In this document: positions 50,140 through 61,570 of the stretch, one piece after another
Layout: each line of letters begins with the position of its first letter
How positions within the stretch are numbered: position 1 is the first letter of the stretch
Source of the DNA: Rallus limicola
Taxonomy: Eukaryota > Chordata > Aves > Gruiformes > Rallidae
Assembly: GCA_022605955.1 (NCBI GenBank)
Contig: JAKCOZ010000008.1
Coordinates: forward strand, 21,949,083-22,013,082
DNA length: 64,000 nucleotides
Direction: 5' to 3'
Notes under the pieces: generated by a model
Told to the model about the DNA's origin: nothing
The model's database searches: none
What the model saw: only the letters and a program-made list of their open reading frames with translations
Position numbers and translations under genes: made by a program

Positions 50140-50190
50140 CTATATGCTACTGGATTTCTCTTTAAAAAAAAAATCAATACAGCAATCCAG
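50140..50190 (+). other. Possible 51-nt cassette exon (weak)
   Basis: A branch-point-like TGCTAAT (50119-50125) and the acceptor ACTTTGCAG (AG at 50138-50139) precede 51 nt. These keep one frame open (17 codons, LYATGFLFKKKINTAIQ) and end at CCAG followed by GTGAGT, a consensus donor. The length is a multiple of three, as expected of a cassette exon. It contains a run of ten A, and the coding of lysines by that run argues for caution. No family recognised. Confidence 0.15.
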
Positions 50191-51213
50191 GTGAGTATTT
50201 TCTAACATAAGTAGCTTTTGACCTTGTATTTTTCATTTCTAAATGTTAAGTCAAAGTGTAAAAAGCCACATGCATAACACAAAGTGGTTTGGGTTTTTGG
50301 TTTTTTCCTTTTGCTTATGAAAGGAGTGAGTGTGCTCCGTATTTATATCAAAGGCACAATTTAAAGTCACCAAAAAAACCCAAACCTGAAAAACTTCTAC
50401 TGTACTTTAACAATAGCATTATAAATGAACAGTAGGAAAAAGTGAACTTTGCCACCTGATGACATCAAATGTCCAATAATTGTATGTTTAATCGCTTAAA
50501 TTTGCTTTGACATCATCTGAATCACACGATATGGTCAAAGGGGAAATAATTAGTATCTTAACTGATAAGGGTACAATGCTAGGACAGTAGAAAGCAATGA
50601 AATTGGATTGGATTCAAGCTGAGAATTGTTTTACTGTGGAAGTGTAGTGATCTCTAGAGACTATTCTTCAACTGAAAATTATTTTCCTGTTTATAAATAT
50701 ATATCACTTGAAGTTGGGTTGTTGGGAGGGGGAGATGTGTTCAAAGTTGTCTTTTGAAAATTATCTTGGCTCCCAGGAGTTATTTGACTTAAGATAACAG
50801 CTTTCTCTTTAAATTGAAATCAAACCCTATTTGCAATTATGTAGTTTTACTCCCTTTCTGACTTGAACAATTAAAAATGGAAACAGGCATTTCATTGAGA
50901 TGATTTAGAATTTTAATCCTGCAGCACCAAGGCATCAGTTTGCTAGGAAAACAAGTCTTATTATGGGAAACTTGAGTGTTAACTGCCGGGAAATAACCAA
51001 TTTTACATCACAGCTGTTGACAATTTGCTTTAAAAATACAGCAAAGAAATCCCATTATTACTTATCCATAAAGATGTTCTATGTCCTTTCATTAAAAATA
51101 GTACTGTAATAATCAGGAAAAAAAAGGTTGGATACCATTGAACAGATTCTGAGCCTAGTTACAGAGTACTGATTGTATAGGTGTACACTTAAATACAACA
51201 TAATACTCATATC
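50191..51213. other. AT-rich DNA, no gene recognised
   Basis: Nothing recognisable. A small TCTCTAGAGA palindrome lies near 50651. Confidence 0.6.
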
Positions 51214-51254
51214 CTTTTATTCTTGCTCAAAAAAAAAAAAAGCAAGAATAAAAG
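51214..51254. repeat. Perfect 14-bp inverted repeat with A-rich loop
   Basis: CTTTTATTCTTGCT (51214-51227) is exactly complementary to 51241-51254 across a 13-nt loop of C followed by A's. A poly-A tract lies between the arms, so slippage plus template switching is a likely origin. Confidence 0.9.
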
Positions 51255-52760
51255 TTGTGTAATCATTTGCTGTCAACATTTCTACCATTTCCCCAGAAAT
51301 ACTCCATCTTAGCCAATTATCAATGTAGTTAACTACAGAGGCATAAGCTTGTAGACAGAATAAATGAAAAACTGTTCTCCAATTCAGATAGAATGGAGAA
51401 ATGGGGGTTTGATTCTTAAGAAATGCATCTACATATAAATACATTTGCTGCACATACACCTCATCCCCGACAAAAACATTCCCTTCTATATCAAAATAAG
51501 ATTTTGAAATAGTATCATTTGCATCCACAATGTTTATCAGAGACAGGGCTGGCCCAAGTCATCTGTATACTCAGCAAACTCAGAAGTTGACCCTCATTCA
51601 AACTCCTGGGGGGAGAACAACACAAGCCTTAAGAGCAGGCAGAATGTTTAGTGTCTTGTAAAGAGTGGAAAGGATCCTGTTTTCACAAACATTCAAACCC
51701 CTGAAAAAAAAAGACTGCTCATGCTGCATTTAGAGAATTAATTGCGTATTATCAATACTTCATAGAACACCTACTGGAGAAATGCCCAATGGAAATACTG
51801 CTTTTGATTTTTAGCTGTTAGTATTTTTCCACAAGACTGTATTTTCTTCATATTCACACACCTAATAACCACAGTGAATCAAATTCAACACCAATTTACA
51901 TCCTGCACTAATCTACTGAATTGAATGGCCTAGTTCCAGACCTGTTATAACTGAATGTGGCCAGCAGAGTTCTATATATTTCCATCAGGGCTGGATTCAA
52001 CCATTAGTCTATAAACAGCTCCTAGAAGACATATTCATATAATATTCAGACACTATAAATAGCTAGATAAAAATAACTCTTTGACCCAACTGTCCTTTGT
52101 GGATTAAGTTTTGGATAGAAACATTTCCTCCCATTCTGTTTGTGACTGCTTGAAATAAATAGATTTTTATAGTTTGTGCATGCATGCAGAAAACAAATTA
52201 AACAGAAGCCAAATAGAAATAAAATCTACAGGTTGTTCCAAACCACCACCAACATTGATTTCATCAACCGTGAACAGTTCTCATGAGAGAGTCTACAGGT
52301 AGCAGCCACTGTGGTAGAATTTGGTACACAAGGCAGGTCCATTTGACTGTTATTCACTGGAAAATATCATCCTTCAACAGCTAAACAAGACTTTTAACTC
52401 TCAAGTCCTCCATAAAACTAACTAAAAGTCATTGTAATACCTAGGAGCATGCTGGTAAGCAGAGAGAACGAGAATGTCAGATGGGAATGAGAGATGATGA
52501 TTGTGACAAAGAAAAGTGCTTTAGATGAATTATTGCATAGGATCCCTATCTGACCACATTGCTTGGAGCTGCTCTGTGCTAGAATCTTTATAGAAGACTT
52601 TTTAGTCTTCAGAGAAGACCACTACTTCATTTGCTATGCGAGGCAGAAGAGCTCAGGTGTGTTCCTAGTGCGGAGTTACAGTGCAAGTTTATGTGCAATA
52701 CAACTTCAGCACTGTAGGAGTCCAGCCACTACGGTGGTCACTATCCATCATCTTAGGGAG
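51255..52760. other. No gene recognised
   Basis: A minus-strand frame (51217-51528) has 103 open codons with fairly balanced composition at its start. It ends in a poly-T-derived Phe run inside the neighbouring hairpin and shows no domain. Nothing else seen. Confidence 0.5.
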
Positions 52761-52836
52761 TCAGACTGAATGTGACAGCATTCAGCATCCTGAAACTACT
52801 TTTGTAAATATGAGAATGCTGTCACATTCAGTCTGA
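52761..52836. repeat. Perfect 23-bp inverted repeat (76-nt hairpin, 30-nt loop)
   Basis: TCAGACTGAATGTGACAGCA plus TTC (52761-52783) pairs without mismatch with 52814-52836 across a 30-nt loop. The total length and arm length are in the pre-miRNA range, but real miRNA precursors usually carry bulges and mismatches and conserve both arms. I do not recognise the arm as a known miRNA. No terminal-repeat transposon context is visible. Alternative: a young template-switch inversion. Confidence 0.92.
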
Positions 52837-53046
52837 TATTCACAGAAATACTTTCAGGATCTCACAAGTCTCTTCAAATCAGATTCTCTACTTAATAAGC
52901 TCCTGGTCAGCCATGAAACAAATAACCACTTTAATGATGCCTGGGTTGATGTTTCATAAGCTTTCCTGTAATGTTTGGCATCTCTCATTTCAGACCTTCT
53001 TATCTGCCACAAACAGAAATATTTGTTACATTATGTGGACTAAGCC
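52837..53046. other. No gene recognised
   Basis: Nothing seen in this short interval. Confidence 0.6.
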
Positions 53047-53086
53047 ATGTAATTAGAAGAATTAAAATGTAATTAAAAGAATTTAA
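53047..53086. repeat. Tandem duplication, 20-bp unit x 2
   Basis: ATGTAATTAGAAGAATTAAA (53047-53066) is repeated at 53067-53086 with two substitutions. Confidence 0.85.
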
Positions 53087-53418
53087 AGTTAGTAGAAACA
53101 GAATGAACAATTTCTTGCATAAGGTAGCTGAAACCTGCCCTAAAGAGCTAGATGCTATCATTGACTTACCAAGTCCTTATACACTGGGCAACTCACTCAA
53201 AGCAATTGTTTTGTAAGTGATCACCAAATGTGTGTTCTTTATGAATGACAGGAGTAATTTAAATCAATGGAAACAGTGCTTTGAAGGTGCTACTATGTTA
53301 CTACTGCTATTACATAACATAGTGCTATTATAATACTGGATACTCAGAAATAACAAGCCAGTACTGTCAAGCCACGCTCCAGAATTAGTAGATTCCTTTG
53401 AAATCTCATGTTTCTACA

Positions 53419-53475
53419 CACTTCAGTTTTGCATCTGTAAAATTGAGATAATGACACTTCATCTCCCAAAAGTTT
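53419..53475 (+). repeat. MIR-like SINE 3' fragment
   Basis: CACTTCAGTTTTGCATCTGT then AAAATTGAGATAATGACAC follow the conserved MIR 3' segment (CTCAGTTTCCTCATCTGTAA, then AATGGGGATAATAATAC), in plus orientation. A ctgggcaactcactcaa word near 53187 resembles the upstream MIR core but lies too far away to be the same simple copy. Confidence 0.4.
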
Positions 53476-54610
53476 GGTTAAAATAATTATTATAAAGAAC
53501 AGCAGTGTGAGAGCAAAAAGGACTGTGTAAAGCTCAGAAGGGAATTGATGTTCATATTAAAAAATCTAGCAAAGTGCTGCAAAGAAGTGTGCCTATTGAA
53601 CAACAAGAAAGAAATTACAGTTGCTTATTAGCTGAGTGTAAATGAGCTGTAACAGAGTAGTCTGTTAAAAAGAGAAGAAAAGGTCCAGGAGCAGACATGA
53701 TAGTACAAATCCTCCCTGTGAGGATAAAAGGACATACTTTAAGAATGTAAGGATCACAGGCTGCAGCCTTTCCGTTTTCCCGTTCAAAGGCAGCCACATA
53801 AGTGAAAACTGAAAGAAACATACATATGCAAAGTTTTCATATTTCCAAACAAGAAAACACCACATAAAGACCACTTTGGCTTTTCAGTAGAGGGACTTTT
53901 TAGAGATGCAACTTCCAGCTGTGCCTTTTTTCAAGCTAGACTCTTTTCCTGATTTTCTACATGTGTATTTCTATAAAATACTGGCTACTGACCAAATCTA
54001 ACACTTGGATTTCTACTTATTCTTGAACATTTGCCAGTAAAACTGAAGCCAGAGGAAAATTTACTTCAGAACTGAATACAGCCTGTATGATTTGGTGTTA
54101 GGCAACTAAAGATTTTCTCATGCGTAACTCCAATAGTTTTAAGTAGCTTTTGTATCAACTTGCTAAAAAAATAATTTACTGCCACAGAACTGCGTAGGTG
54201 ACACTGAAGGTGAAGTTCTACATGGGACAATCTACAGTGTCATAAAATACCTAGTAGAAAAAAAACAAATCTTGTCTCCTCTTTCTCCCATTGACCTTGC
54301 ACATCTCCCTCCTTCCTTCCCTCAGCTCTTGCATCTGGCTAAATGATCCTTCCTTCTCCTTCCTATCAGCTCTGGTGCTTACTTGATGCCTCAGAAAGGC
54401 CATCTAACTCACTGCCAGCAACTCTCAATTCCTCACCAAAAGCTACCCTTAGTTACAGAGGGACATGGAATGAGCATTTCAGCTACCACAAAGTCAGCAG
54501 TACAAAAGCACAATGAAGCAGGGAGAGAATAAGCTGTCTTGAGGCACAGGAGAATAACATCTCTCTTTTAACAGTGGTGAGCTGGTATGTCAGGTCACCG
54601 AGATAATTTC
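53476..54610. other. No gene recognised
   Basis: A pyrimidine-rich stretch at about 54275-54365 (CTCC/CCTT words). Otherwise nothing recognised. Confidence 0.6.
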
Positions 54611-54647
54611 ACTGGTATTAACAGCAGAGGAGGCTGTTAATACCAGT
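54611..54647. repeat. Perfect 15-bp inverted repeat (7-nt loop)
   Basis: ACTGGTATTAACAGC (54611-54625) is exactly complementary to 54633-54647 across AGAGGAG. This is a stable hairpin in DNA or RNA. It has no U-tract and no gene context that would make it a terminator. Confidence 0.9.
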
Positions 54648-57600
54648 CTCTCTTGGCATGTGGTCACCCCTTACTGTTTTGAAATGTAATAATATGTGTA
54701 TACAAATGTATTTATTTTATTATTAAATTTATTAATAATACAGATCAAAATTAAAAGAAGCTTAAAACTAAGCTCCAAGAGGAAAAAGACAAATCAACAC
54801 AAAAAAAAAACCCCAAAAAAACCATTATGGAGCAGGGTTTGGCTTTTGTTTTTTCATGGGTGTTTGTTTCCAGGAAAGTCCATGGCAAAATTCCTGTTTC
54901 TTGGAAAGGGTGATGCCTTTATTTGTACCAGCACCTGTGCTACAGTCTTTACTATGGAGCAGATAAAAGTCCTCCTACAACTTTAGGATAATCCTTTTCC
55001 TGTTCACTTGTAGCAGAAGACCTAGTAAGAGAGCAGGGGAGCTGCAAGTCCTTTAACATCAGTATTAACACTGCCTCTCATCTCCTTTGAAAATGTTCTC
55101 TCTAAGACATCACAGCAATGGGTATTTTGTGCTCTTTTGTATCTGAATTTCTAGGCATCATTCTATTTTGTATTAAGATTGCATCCACCTTCATTAGCAT
55201 ACACATATTTCAGAAACTATCATCATTATTCATATTGTGTTTATACATATATATTTATGTATTGTTATTTTTATATTTTATACATATATTTTATATATAA
55301 TGTGCATATATACACAAACCTAATTCAACAAATACTTAAGAATACTTCTAAAATCTAGTCACCCATTTAAAATAAGAAATAGTGAGCTGCATTGCTTACA
55401 AAGAGTCCTACCAAACCATAGACAACAGTTTCATTAAACCGTGTCTCCAGTGACAAAACAATCTGTGGACAAGTCTAGTCATTTCATCTTGGAGCTATGA
55501 GAGGAGCTTCCCAGTCATACAGTCTTTTTAACCAAGTACACTGTGAAAATGGATGTTGCAAAACACTGCTGAATGAATCAGCAAATTCCTGTATTCCAGT
55601 AACAGCTCTACAATGGTAAACCAGGCAGCATAAATACAAAAATGCATTGCTGTCTACATGTTCAGGGGAAGAAAGCACAGAAAAATAACTGAACTTATCA
55701 CAGCTCTTTTGAAAAGCATAGGAAATTGCACATTGTTACTGGCCTTAAATTCTTAGGAACTGCTGCCATTGTTTGGGTGGGGGCTGCTTTGAGTATTAAT
55801 AAGTTAGCTATACTAAAAATATATAATGTAGGTAAAGGGCACTTTTTTTAAACTTTTTTTTTTTAATCAAGAAAAATAGGTACAGACAGCAAAAATATTC
55901 TGGCCAAACTTCATTTACCTGGTGCTTTGTTTGCCCATGTGTCCCTTGGGGTCACTCACACCTTTTCTCAGCAGCAAGTATGACACAAAACATGTGTGAT
56001 GTTCAATGAACAAATCAGATGTGTTTCGGTTGCTAAAGCTTCTGAGTGAATGAGTCAAGACATAAGATGGAAACCAAATGCCAAATGGCATAAAGAAGCA
56101 AAACACCACCTGGCCATGAAACAGCCAGTGCACTCACCCACTCACCATGCTTTATGACTCTCATACTACTGGAAAAAAATCACAAGAAATGATGACATCA
56201 CAAACTGAAGTAAGCACAAGGGACTGAATGGAGCTGGATGATCATTACATCGAAGGGACTTTTGAACATTCTTCAGTTATCTTTCCCTGTCTTTCAATAT
56301 TCTGGTTATTCAATGTGATACATCATAAAGTCATGGGATGTGATGGCTGCAACAGCAACGAGTCATTTTGAAATCTATTCACAAATTCTTCAAGAGGAAG
56401 ATGTCTGTGCCAATGCTAATGTTAGTGTAACAGCATGTAGCGTAAGAATGTGTGGAACCCTGATTCTAATTAAACAAAATACCACATAAAAATTAACTGA
56501 AATTTTTTAACCTGGCTAAAAATATAATAAATATTTTCTTTTACAAAGTACTCTTCACCTCAAGGTCCAGATTCTAAACTATATAAATACCGAGAAAGAA
56601 AACTGCCTTGGAAAGGTAACTGTGATAAACTAGAGAACAGGAACACTGGACCAAATGCACTGTAAAGCAAAGATGAGAATTATAAATAGCAGATACTTAT
56701 GGTTAGATGAGAGTTTTTGTTAAGTTTGCCAGTTTCAGATTCATATAGGTATTTTTTTTTCAGAATTTAAAATTCTATATAATTGGAGATTCAGATAATT
56801 TACATTCTCTTGAACAGCACCATTGCTAATTTGCTATTGCATTGTTTGTGATACTGATTTAAATCTCTCGATATAACAGTAATAGGAGATAGCAGGATTG
56901 GTGATCCTTGTTGTAAGGCTTTTTTAACCAACAATTGTTCATTCTTAGTATTTCTTGCATATATGACTTCTTGTCTTTTTTGTCAGCTTTTTAACATTTT
57001 ATGACATATTCCCCAACCACAATAATTTTTAAGGCTACTGCTACTAAAATTATTAACTTCTCTAGAAGAAAAGGCTTTTCTTAAAACATCTTGTGTTGGA
57101 AATAATACTAAATGAATTTTATGATGAGTAAAGCAAGACTGGAAAGGTATATTCTCAAAATATGAGGAGACAAAACACTAGAAGAGGATATAAAATTTTA
57201 TTCTCTCTTGACAATAGTATATATTGAAATGGTAGTCACTAAGAGTTGTCAATAGTAACTTACTGGACCAATTCTGCTAAATATTAACTTCTCTTACTGA
57301 AAATCTAATTAAAGGAAACTGCTATATTTCTTGAAATCTGTTATTTGTATTTACTAAAATATTATTGTATTCCATGGATATCTCATATTATTTATACATA
57401 AATAAATGTATTTCTAAAATAAAAGGTTGGGGTTTGCTTCAGGAATCCAAGAGTCACGTTATATTTCCATACCTAATATCAAGGCTATGGTTGATAAGAA
57501 TTCCTTCTAACTATATGTGTCTTCCAGATTCAGAACTCACAGTACTCTAATTAAATTTCACTTGAGCCCTTCAAGGCAAAGTATCATTACTTCAGCCTTC

Positions 57601-60543
57601 ACTGATGACATGGAAATTATGTACAGATCAATGGGACGCCTAAAATAATTCACACATAGAAACTCACTCTTCCAGCTGGAGTCTCTTGGCTGTACTGGGG
57701 TTGATTCAATTCGACGTAGGCCCATTTGCTTCAAAAGAAGGGCACTACCAAAGGGTTTGGCCATCGTGTTCTACAACAATGACATTGATGCATTCATTAA
57801 AATATGTAAGCAGGATAAATCTCCCATTTAGGCATCAAATTTGGCTGGCTATTCTGTGGGACATCCTAATTATCCATGCTTGTGGTTTTAATAACAATTT
57901 GTTTAGAAGTGAATGTGATCTGACATATCCAATTTGAACACAGATGAAAGCAAGCTGAGCTGGATACAGACTTACTGCAGCAGTACTGCAAAATACAGTA
58001 CCTCGTTTGTTTTGAGCTAGTTTTCTGGTTCTATTTTTACTCGTTGTGATTTACCACCAGTATCCTCTGGGTGATAGTTAAGGAAACAGATGCTGGGAAT
58101 CTCTGTCCCTTCAGTTCCTGAGAGGAGAGCTCTGACTCACAGTTGTGCCTAGTCTCTCCTTTGTACTCACACATGCAAAGGGTGGTTGTGTGAAACTTAA
58201 ATTACTGCTTGATTTCCAGTTTCTCATTGCCAGTTTCCTCAAAGTTTCCACTTACGTATTTTACAGCTTTACCAGTTTCATCTGAGCAGCATTTTATTAC
58301 ATGTTTCCCCTTCCAAAACCTGAAGCGTGTGTTCCCAGGATAAACTTAAATTCTTTTATTTTTAAGTGCTCTATTTATTTGGGATTTTCCAATGAAATTG
58401 GATAGAAAAAAATGTACAAATCTGGGACAAAGTTGAAATTAATTTTTAACAGATGTTATAGCCTGAATTTTTCCTCCACAACTTTGAACAAATGCATGTA
58501 TAGAACATACAGAGAACTATTGAACAGAACTAAATACAACCATCCCTGTTTATAAAGCTATCTTGGAACTTTCCATTGTCTCTGAGCAGATATGAAAAGG
58601 CTGTGCTGGCTTCCATTGATAGGCTGCAGTACCTAGCAGGGTGCAGGAAGAACACTTCTAGACTAAAGGTATGAGCAAGGCAGCATCAGTGTTCCTCCCG
58701 GGGTGAGAAAAGGTACATACCACTACAGACTAAAAGGCAATTGTTATGATTTTGAACACATTGCACAAAACACAGCTTTATACTAAAGAAGGAGTTAAAT
58801 GACACACTTGATTTCATTCATAGAATATTCCTGTTTGACTGGAATTAAAACCATAGTACAGTTCAGAGAAGAGGTCTAGTGTCATTTAGCAATGAGTTGC
58901 CCTGGCAGAGTTTTTAGAAGAAATAGTCACAATATAATTAATCTGGTGGAACAGCTGGATACACAGACTGCAATTAATTTTGCTCTGAATATTAACAGTT
59001 CCACAGCAGTTGAAAAGAAATTATATCAGTCAATAGATTTTTGAATTAAGTAGGTTGTGCGCAATAAAGCAAATTATTGTTGATATTGTAAAAGTTGTTT
59101 AAATCAACTGGATGGTTACAGTAAATCCGTGTACTTCATAAATCTGTACTAGTACTCACTTAAACAGGGGAAAAAAGGAGACTCACATTTCAACCTCTAA
59201 CTAAAGAGACAAGAAGAGTTTTAAATAAACCATTGGACTACTTCACTCATTAAACTAAACAAATGTGGACTGTTTACTGTTTCATTGTTCAGTATGTAAA
59301 TAGCATATCAGAACAGTGAATAACTTCTATCCATACATCAGAGACTTGTTTCCTGATTGTCCAGAGATATAGGCAGTATCTCTTTAACAGTTTTTTTCAG
59401 GGAATATTTCTCCAATAAGAGCTGGACTTCTAAGCAGATGGTCACTGCACAAGAAACAGTTGAACAGTGGCACCCAGAGGTGAAAAGTGTACTGCTCCTA
59501 AAGAGTTCCATTTGTTGTGATCTAGTTCTCATCTATTTCTCATCATCTCCTTCTGTCACTCCCATCTTTTCTTTTCCAAGTAACAAATGCCGGAAAAAAA
59601 ATGTTGGAAGAACATACTCTAGAGTTTAAAAAAGAAAGCCCCTGCTTTGTAACAACTATTATAGTTAGGAATACATTTTAGAAACACATTTTTCCTACAT
59701 ATTTTCTCTAACAAAGAACAGGATAAAAATAACCATGGAAAAAAGTATTTTCAGATTAATCTCCTCAGATGGAATTCTGAAGTCACAAAGCCTTATATTC
59801 TCCTTAAATTCAATAGCTGAATTTATTGTACAGGATTATAACAGGAGCTTGAAGATCCAAACACAGAAATTGGTGGATTTTAAGAAAAAGGCTTGGGGTC
59901 ATTGTACAAACAGAATTATAGTTGACACAGATTCTCCAGACTATCCTGGAGGCCTTGATTTCAAACAGTTGGTAAGACCTATTCTATCATAGTCCTAAAA
60001 GCACCAGGCTGTCAGTACCACTCCCCCACCCCCACCACCTGATAACCTCCACAGGGTCCTTGGCTAATGTATGTTTTTTATATATGCATAAATGCACATA
60101 TGCATGTCATTTATTTCACCAAAAGTTTAATTAAATACAAAGAAACAGTACGGCAACCCTACATCAACCTCAGGAAAGCCAGGTAAACTGAGGCCCATTG
60201 ATTTTTATCTTCAAAGGACATACTTTTGCAATTTGCCACAAGTGCCTACATCTTTCAGTTACAGTGGGACTCTGTACCTGGGCTGAGCAAAGCAAAGCAC
60301 ACCCACACTTTCTAAAGATCCTCCAAACAACCTTGCACTTAAGGGACCATAATAGGAAGGTTTTTTGGCAAACATTTGCTCAAAAAAGAATCAGGTGTAT
60401 TTTTTGCTTGAATTTAAAAGATAAAATATATTTCCAAAGGTTAAATGGATTGGATGAAGTGTCCAGAATGTTTCTGATGTTTTTCCCTAGTAGCGAGTCC
60501 TTTTGCCTGCTTTGCTCTTCACTCTGGTTCATACGTGTATTGC
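54648..60543. other. AT-rich DNA, no gene recognised
   Basis: TA-rich low complexity at about 55245-55312 (TATATA/ATATTT words). No repeat family, RNA gene or convincing exon recognised on either strand. Confidence 0.55.
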
Positions 60544-60571
60544 TATCATCATCATCATTATTATTATTATA
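60544..60571. repeat. Trinucleotide microsatellite (ATC/ATT)
   Basis: Four ATC units pass into four to five ATT units. Confidence 0.9.
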
Positions 60572-60990
60572 ATCAACTATAATTACTTATTATCGTGCTA
60601 GAATGAGTAGCAGTGTGGTGGGAAAAAGGTGGTGTGAAAAAAGTGTCACAAGATATATACCTTTATATATCTGCATCTGCAGCCCAAGCATGAGGAATGA
60701 GTTTCCATAAACTCCAGAGAGGTGAATGTTCCTAAACTCATCTCTATATCCAATGTGCACAAACTACTATCCATACAAAAACCACATTAACTAAGGTCCA
60801 TTTCCAAGACTTTACAGGCTATGACATTTCTGTACATCTGCCTTACAACTAGGATTTTACACAAATACGTGAAACCAAAGAAGGAAAGGAATGACTATAT
60901 GCAAAGTGATATCCTTCCTCCCCACCCAACCCCGGCCGCACCTATATTTTCTCATCACTTTATTAAGATCGCTACTATCTGCAGAGAAAA

Positions 60991-61017
60991 CCAACCCGAC
61001 CCAACCCAACCCAACCC
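60991..61017. repeat. CCAAC pentamer microsatellite
   Basis: Five to six units of CCAAC with CCGAC variants, at the edge of the CpG island. Confidence 0.9.
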
Positions 61018-61278
61018 GTGTTGCAAAGGCTGCAGGGCAGCGACGGGCTGCAAGGATCTGACATGCCCTGCGTGCTGCTCCCGAACTGCGAGCAGACACC
61101 GTTCTCAGTGCAGCGACCCCATAATGATCGCCAGCAAATGATCATATTATAACGATTGTGCCGAGTAACGTCAAGTTTATTGCACGTTTTATCTCCGCGC
61201 GCATACGACACATCCATCAGCCCGCCGGCACCGCCAGCGCGGCGGCATCCCGCCAGCAGCTGCTCCCCCCGGCGCGGA

Positions 61279-61288
61279 GGGGCGGGGG
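61279..61288 (+). promoter_or_regulatory. GC box (Sp1/KLF-type)
   Basis: GGGGCGGGGG is an exact GC-box core, continuing into GCGGGC. Position in the CpG island core fits a TATA-less promoter. Confidence 0.65.
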
Positions 61289-61296
61289 CGGGCGGC

Positions 61297-61312
61297 GGCG
61301 CCCCCTGGCGGC
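61297..61312 (-). promoter_or_regulatory. Strong CTCF-type binding motif, minus orientation
   Basis: GGCGCCCCCTGGCGGC on the plus strand is GCCGCCAGGGGGCGCC on the minus strand, a near-ideal CTCF core (CCASYAGGGGGCGC). It lies inside the CpG island, where the CpG within the core could make binding methylation-sensitive. Its orientation faces the motif at 7446-7463. Confidence 0.6.
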
Positions 61313-61570
61313 GGCGGAGCGCGGAGGTGGCGCGGAGGGAAGGGGCCCCCGCCTAGCCTCGCCTCGCCGCCCCGCGCCCTTCCCGCCTCCGGTGGCGGGT
61401 GCGTTCCCGCAAGCGACAGCGCTAAAGCCGGCGGGTATCGCCGGGCAGTTCAGCTCCCACCGACGGCTTGCTGCTTGCCAGCAGCCCTACGTAAAGACAC
61501 CGTCCTCTCTCTTCACCAGCACGGCAGCTCAACGCCTTCAAACGCTCCGCACACGACGAATTTCAGTTAC

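Larger units (their letters stand above)
60930..61570. promoter_or_regulatory. CpG island, likely gene promoter / first exon region
   Basis: CpG dinucleotides, rare elsewhere in the window, become frequent from about 60930 and very dense from 61190 to 61520 (CCGCGCGCATACG, CGCCAGCGCGGCGGC, GGCGCGGAGGGGCGGGGGCG and similar). In birds such islands usually mark promoters of widely expressed or developmental genes. A GC box (61279-61288), a near-CRE TAACGTCA (61165-61172) and a CTCF-type site (61297-61312) lie within it. No initiator or coding start can be tied to a known gene. The direction of transcription cannot be decided from sequence. Open frames across it (for example 61158-61697) are explained by its lack of AT-rich stops. 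Confidence 0.85.

Noticed and set aside
51217..51528. 103-codon minus-strand frame with protein-like beginning
   Set aside because: It runs into a poly-T-derived phenylalanine tract within a hairpin and has no acceptor, domain or family resemblance I can name.
54611..54647. Hairpin as a transcription terminator
   Set aside because: The window is vertebrate-like with no upstream gene, and no U-tract follows the stem.
60991..61017. CCAACC-type repeat as a possible telomere-like array
   Set aside because: The unit is the pentamer CCAAC, not the vertebrate telomere hexamer, and it is only five to six units long.
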